Translations under genes and position numbers: made by a program
DNA from: JAVBNU01 sp031551265
GTDB taxonomy: Bacteria; Cyanobacteriota; Vampirovibrionia; Gastranaerophilales; Gastranaerophilaceae
Direction of reading: 5' to 3'
Assembly (NCBI GenBank): GCA_031551265.1
Contig: JAVBNU010000036.1
Location: 1-26,319, forward strand
DNA length: 26,319 nucleotides
In this document: positions 23,739 through 26,319 of the stretch, piece after piece
Layout of the letters: the number at the start of each line of letters is the position of its first letter
How positions within the stretch are numbered: the stretch's first letter is position 1
The notes under the pieces: model-generated
The model's input: only the letters and a program-made list of their open reading frames with translations
What the model was told of the DNA's origin: nothing
The model's database searches: none

Positions 23739-24046
23739 CTGCTTTTTCCTTATTATTTTAATTATTATTATCTAAAAACGGCGCAACGAAAGTATACCCA
23801 TCATACCTATTATTGCTATTTTCCGCTTTATTCTCCATACAACCATTCAGTAAACTATTACAACCACGTGATTCACTTATTTTAGCTTAAAATGCGGGTA
23901 ATTACAAACAAAAATTTCATCTTAAAGTAGTATAAAAAAAGTTTGAATTTACTAAAAATACTGCTATGATTATTATAATAATAAGGCTCATGTCAAAACA
24001 TGGTCTTAGGGTAGAATTATTTTATGAAGGAAAAAGGAGATAGTAA
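23739..24046. other. Divergent intergenic region before the pyrophosphatase
   Basis: 308 bases, AT-rich. It contains the hppA promoter (see 23943) and a short hairpin in the hppA leader (CATGT/ACATG around 23989-24002). I see no ORF, tRNA or recognisable riboswitch. The minus-strand autotransporter promoter must also be here, but I cannot pick it with confidence. Confidence 0.55.
23943..23970 (+). promoter_or_regulatory. Promoter of hppA
   Basis: TTGAAT (23943-23948), a 16-base spacer and TATGAT (23965-23970) predict a start near 23977 and a 5' leader of about 70 bases. Confidence 0.5.
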
Positions 24047-26319
24047 ATGGATTACTTACTTAAGAAATTTCCTCCGCTCAGATTGATGCTTGTTTTTGCA
24101 GCATTAATTTTGGTGCCTTGTGCAGCTTTCGCAGGTGAAGCTGATTTGGTAGTTCCTGATATTAAAGCATACCTAACAAATTATCACATTTTATTGGTTG
24201 GGATTGTTGTATCAGTAGCGGGTCTATTGTTCGGTGCTTTTGAATACTTTAAAGTTAAAGGCTTGAGAGCTCACTCGTCAATGTTGGAAATCGGAAACAC
24301 AATTTTTGAAACTTGCAAAACGTATCTTATTCAACAAGGTAAATTTTTAATCGGATTAGAAATTTTAATCGGGTTGTGTATTGCGTTCTATTTTGGTGTT
24401 CTAAGACACATGCCATGGAGCGGCGTAATGTTAATTCTGCTTTGGTCTGTAGTCGGTATATTGGGCTCATATGCTGTAGCATGGTTTGGCATTCGTATGA
24501 ATACACTGGCTAACTCAAGAACGGCATTTGCATCATTAAAAGGTTCGCCATTAGGACTTTTAAATATACCACTAAAAGCCGGTATGAGTATTGGTGTTTT
24601 ATTGGTCAGCGTTGAGTTGATTATGATGTTAGTAATTTTATTATTCGTTCCCGGCGAATTAGCTGGCGCTTGTTTCATCGGTTTTGCTATCGGTGAATCT
24701 TTAGGCGCTTCTGCATTACGTGTTGCAGGTGGCATCTTCACAAAAATCGCAGATATCGGCTCTGACCTAATGAAAATACAATTCGGTATCAAAGAAGATG
24801 ACCCGCGTAACCCCGGTGTTATTGCTGACTGTACTGGCGACAACGCTGGCGACTCTGTTGGCCCTACAGCTGACGGTTTCGAAACTTACGGTGTAACAGG
24901 TGTTGCATTAGTAAGCTTTATCCTATTAGGTGTAACAGGCGGTGAGAATCAAGCTGCTTACCAAGTTCAACTTTTAACCTGGATATTCACAATGAGATTC
25001 TTGATGATTATCACATCCGTTGTTGCATACTGGATTAACGGACTTTGGTCTAACATGATGTACAAAAACAAAGAAAAATTCGACTTCGAAGCCCCATTAA
25101 CCAACTTGGTTTGGATTACTTCAATTTTATCAATCCTAATGACATTCGGCGTGAGTAAAGTATTAATTTCAGACTTACCCGGTAATTTATGGTTGGTATT
25201 ATCAATTATAATAAGCTGCGGTACTCTAGGTGCTGCGCTAATTCCTGAATTTACAAAAATATTTACAAGCCCTAAAGCTGCTCACACTAAAGAAGTTGTA
25301 ACAGCTTCAAGAGAAGGTGGTGCTTCATTGACAATCCTTTCAGGCCTTGTAAGTGGTAACTTCTCAGGTTTCTGGATTGGTATGGTAATCGTTGTCTTGA
25401 TGGCGATTGCATACTTTGCCAGCTTGCACATTCCTGGCGATATGATGATTTATTCATCAGTATTTGCTTTTGGCTTGGTTGCATTCGGTTTCTTGGGAAT
25501 GGGACCTGTAACAATCGCGGTAGACAGCTATGGCCCTGTTACGGACAACGCTCAGTCAGTTTATGAGTTGTCATTAATTGAGCAACAGCCCAACATTTCA
25601 GGTGAAATCGAAAAATGCTTTGGCTTCGTTCCAAACTTCGACAAAGCAAAACAATACCTCGAAGAAAACGATGGCGCAGGTAACACATTCAAAGCAACAT
25701 CTAAACCTGTACTTATCGGTACAGCCGTCGTGGGGGCGACCACTATGATTTTCTCATTGATTCTCGTAATCAAAGAAACTCTTGGTATCAACCCGACTGA
25801 TGTATTGAACTTGCTCAATCCGTACACATTGCTCGGCTTTATCTCAGGCGGTGCGGTAATTTACTGGTTCTCAGGTGCTTCAATGCAAGCTGTTACAACC
25901 GGCGCGTACCGTGCGGTTAAATATATCGCCAACCACATCAAATTAGATACAGATTCGCAAAAAGCTAACGTTGAAAACTCTAAAGAAGTTGTTAAAATTT
26001 GTACTGAATATGCCCAAAAAGGTATGTTCAACATCTTCTTGGCGTTATTCTCATTCGCTCTTGCGTTTGCGTGCTTGTCAGCACCAAATATCAAAACTAA
26101 CGATCCTGTATCATTCTTCGTCAGCTATCTGATTGCGATTGCTGTATTCGGCTTGTTCCAAGCTGTATTTATGGCTAACGCAGGCGGTTGCTGGGATAAC
26201 GCGAAGAAAATCGTTGAATGCGACCTTTGCGAAAAAGGTACAGCATTACACGATGCGACAGTCGTTGGCGACACTGTAGGTGACCCCTTCAAAGATACAT
26301 CTTCAGTAGCTATGAACCC
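24047..26319 (+). CDS. hppA: Membrane-bound ion-pumping pyrophosphatase (3' truncated by window edge)
   Basis: Hydrolyses PPi and pumps Na+ and/or H+ out of the cytoplasm. 757 complete codons are visible; the reading ends at GDTVGDPFKDTSSVAMNP, the family's last catalytic motif, so only the C-terminal helix or two is missing. The substrate site reads EDDPRNPGVIADCTGDNAGD with GPTADGFETYGVTG, the form I associate with Bacteroides-like and Verrucomicrobia-like enzymes rather than the plant-type DNVGDNVGD...ADLFES. In GNTFKATSK the position that is Ala in K+-dependent enzymes is Lys (K549), which suggests a K+-independent pump. Na+ versus H+ cannot be decided by eye. AAGGAG lies 7 bases before ATG. 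Start context and N-terminal hydrophobic segment support this start. Confidence 0.95.
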   Translation, partial: MDYLLKKFPPLRLMLVFAALILVPCAAFAGEADLVVPDIKAYLTNYHILLVGIVVSVAGLLFGAFEYFKVKGLRAHSSMLEIGNTIFETCKTYLIQQGKFLIGLEILIGLCIAFYFGVLRHMPWSGVMLILLWSVVGILGSYAVAWFGIRMNTLANSRTAFASLKGSPLGLLNIPLKAGMSIGVLLVSVELIMMLVILLFVPGELAGACFIGFAIGESLGASALRVAGGIFTKIADIGSDLMKIQFGIKEDDPRNPGVIADCTGDNAGDSVGPTADGFETYGVTGVALVSFILLGVTGGENQAAYQVQLLTWIFTMRFLMIITSVVAYWINGLWSNMMYKNKEKFDFEAPLTNLVWITSILSILMTFGVSKVLISDLPGNLWLVLSIIISCGTLGAALIPEFTKIFTSPKAAHTKEVVTASREGGASLTILSGLVSGNFSGFWIGMVIVVLMAIAYFASLHIPGDMMIYSSVFAFGLVAFGFLGMGPVTIAVDSYGPVTDNAQSVYELSLIEQQPNISGEIEKCFGFVPNFDKAKQYLEENDGAGNTFKATSKPVLIGTAVVGATTMIFSLILVIKETLGINPTDVLNLLNPYTLLGFISGGAVIYWFSGASMQAVTTGAYRAVKYIANHIKLDTDSQKANVENSKEVVKICTEYAQKGMFNIFLALFSFALAFACLSAPNIKTNDPVSFFVSYLIAIAVFGLFQAVFMANAGGCWDNAKKIVECDLCEKGTALHDATVVGDTVGDPFKDTSSVAMN

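Noticed and set aside
24388..26094. Minus-strand frames opposite hppA
   Set aside because: Antisense shadows of a highly conserved coding sequence.
1..26319. tRNA, rRNA, insertion sequences, attachment sites, phage genes
   Set aside because: I looked on both strands and saw no cloverleaf, transposase, terminal inverted repeats or phage proteins.

Overview
The window is about 26.3 kb of AT-rich bacterial chromosome read with the standard code. The envelope is diderm: there are two large autotransporters with C-terminal barrels and a TonB/TolA-like C-terminus. The gene set (a CHASE2-GGDEF cyclase, a PBS-lyase-type HEAT protein, Chlamydia Pmp-like autotransporters and a membrane pyrophosphatase of the Bacteroides-like type) would fit a gut Vampirovibrionia/Gastranaerophilales (non-photosynthetic cyanobacterial sister) genome. 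That placement is inference; no rRNA or marker tree is available here.

Layout. 1-1981 (+): the end of a TonB-like gene, a small sigma-factor-like protein, then a membrane-anchored thioredoxin overlapping a CcdA-type reductant transporter. 1978-5460 (-): a tiny ORF coupled to a CHASE2-GGDEF diguanylate cyclase, followed by a 491-residue protein of unknown function. 5637-8481 (-): a formyltransferase, a class III Fic AMP-transferase with its own C-terminal inhibitory motif, and a minimal protein-kinase-like protein that keeps all the key kinase residues. 8571-8810: a compact locus with the layout of a type I toxin-antitoxin module. It has a 24-residue hydrophobic peptide behind a perfect Shine-Dalgarno on the minus strand, a strong promoter on the plus strand aimed through it, and stem-loops closing both transcripts. 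8832-9686 (-): HEAT-repeat protein.

10094-13615 (+) is a tightly packed housekeeping operon, pyrH-frr-cdsA-rnc-rpe, in which genes overlap or nearly touch. Its RNase III has Cys where a catalytic metal-binding Asp is expected. 13715-15187 (+) encodes a secreted protein with a Pro/Gln-rich stalk and LEA/apolipoprotein-like amphipathic repeats. It ends one base from tsaB, which with tsaE (-) makes part of the t6A tRNA-modification machinery.

16470-23738 holds two paralogous Pmp-like autotransporters, 941 and 1449 residues, facing each other across a shared stem-loop terminator. From 24047 to the window end (+) runs a membrane-bound ion-pumping pyrophosphatase, cut by the window edge.

Most worth following up: the candidate type I toxin-antitoxin locus, the Fic/minimal-kinase pair, and the altered RNase III active site.
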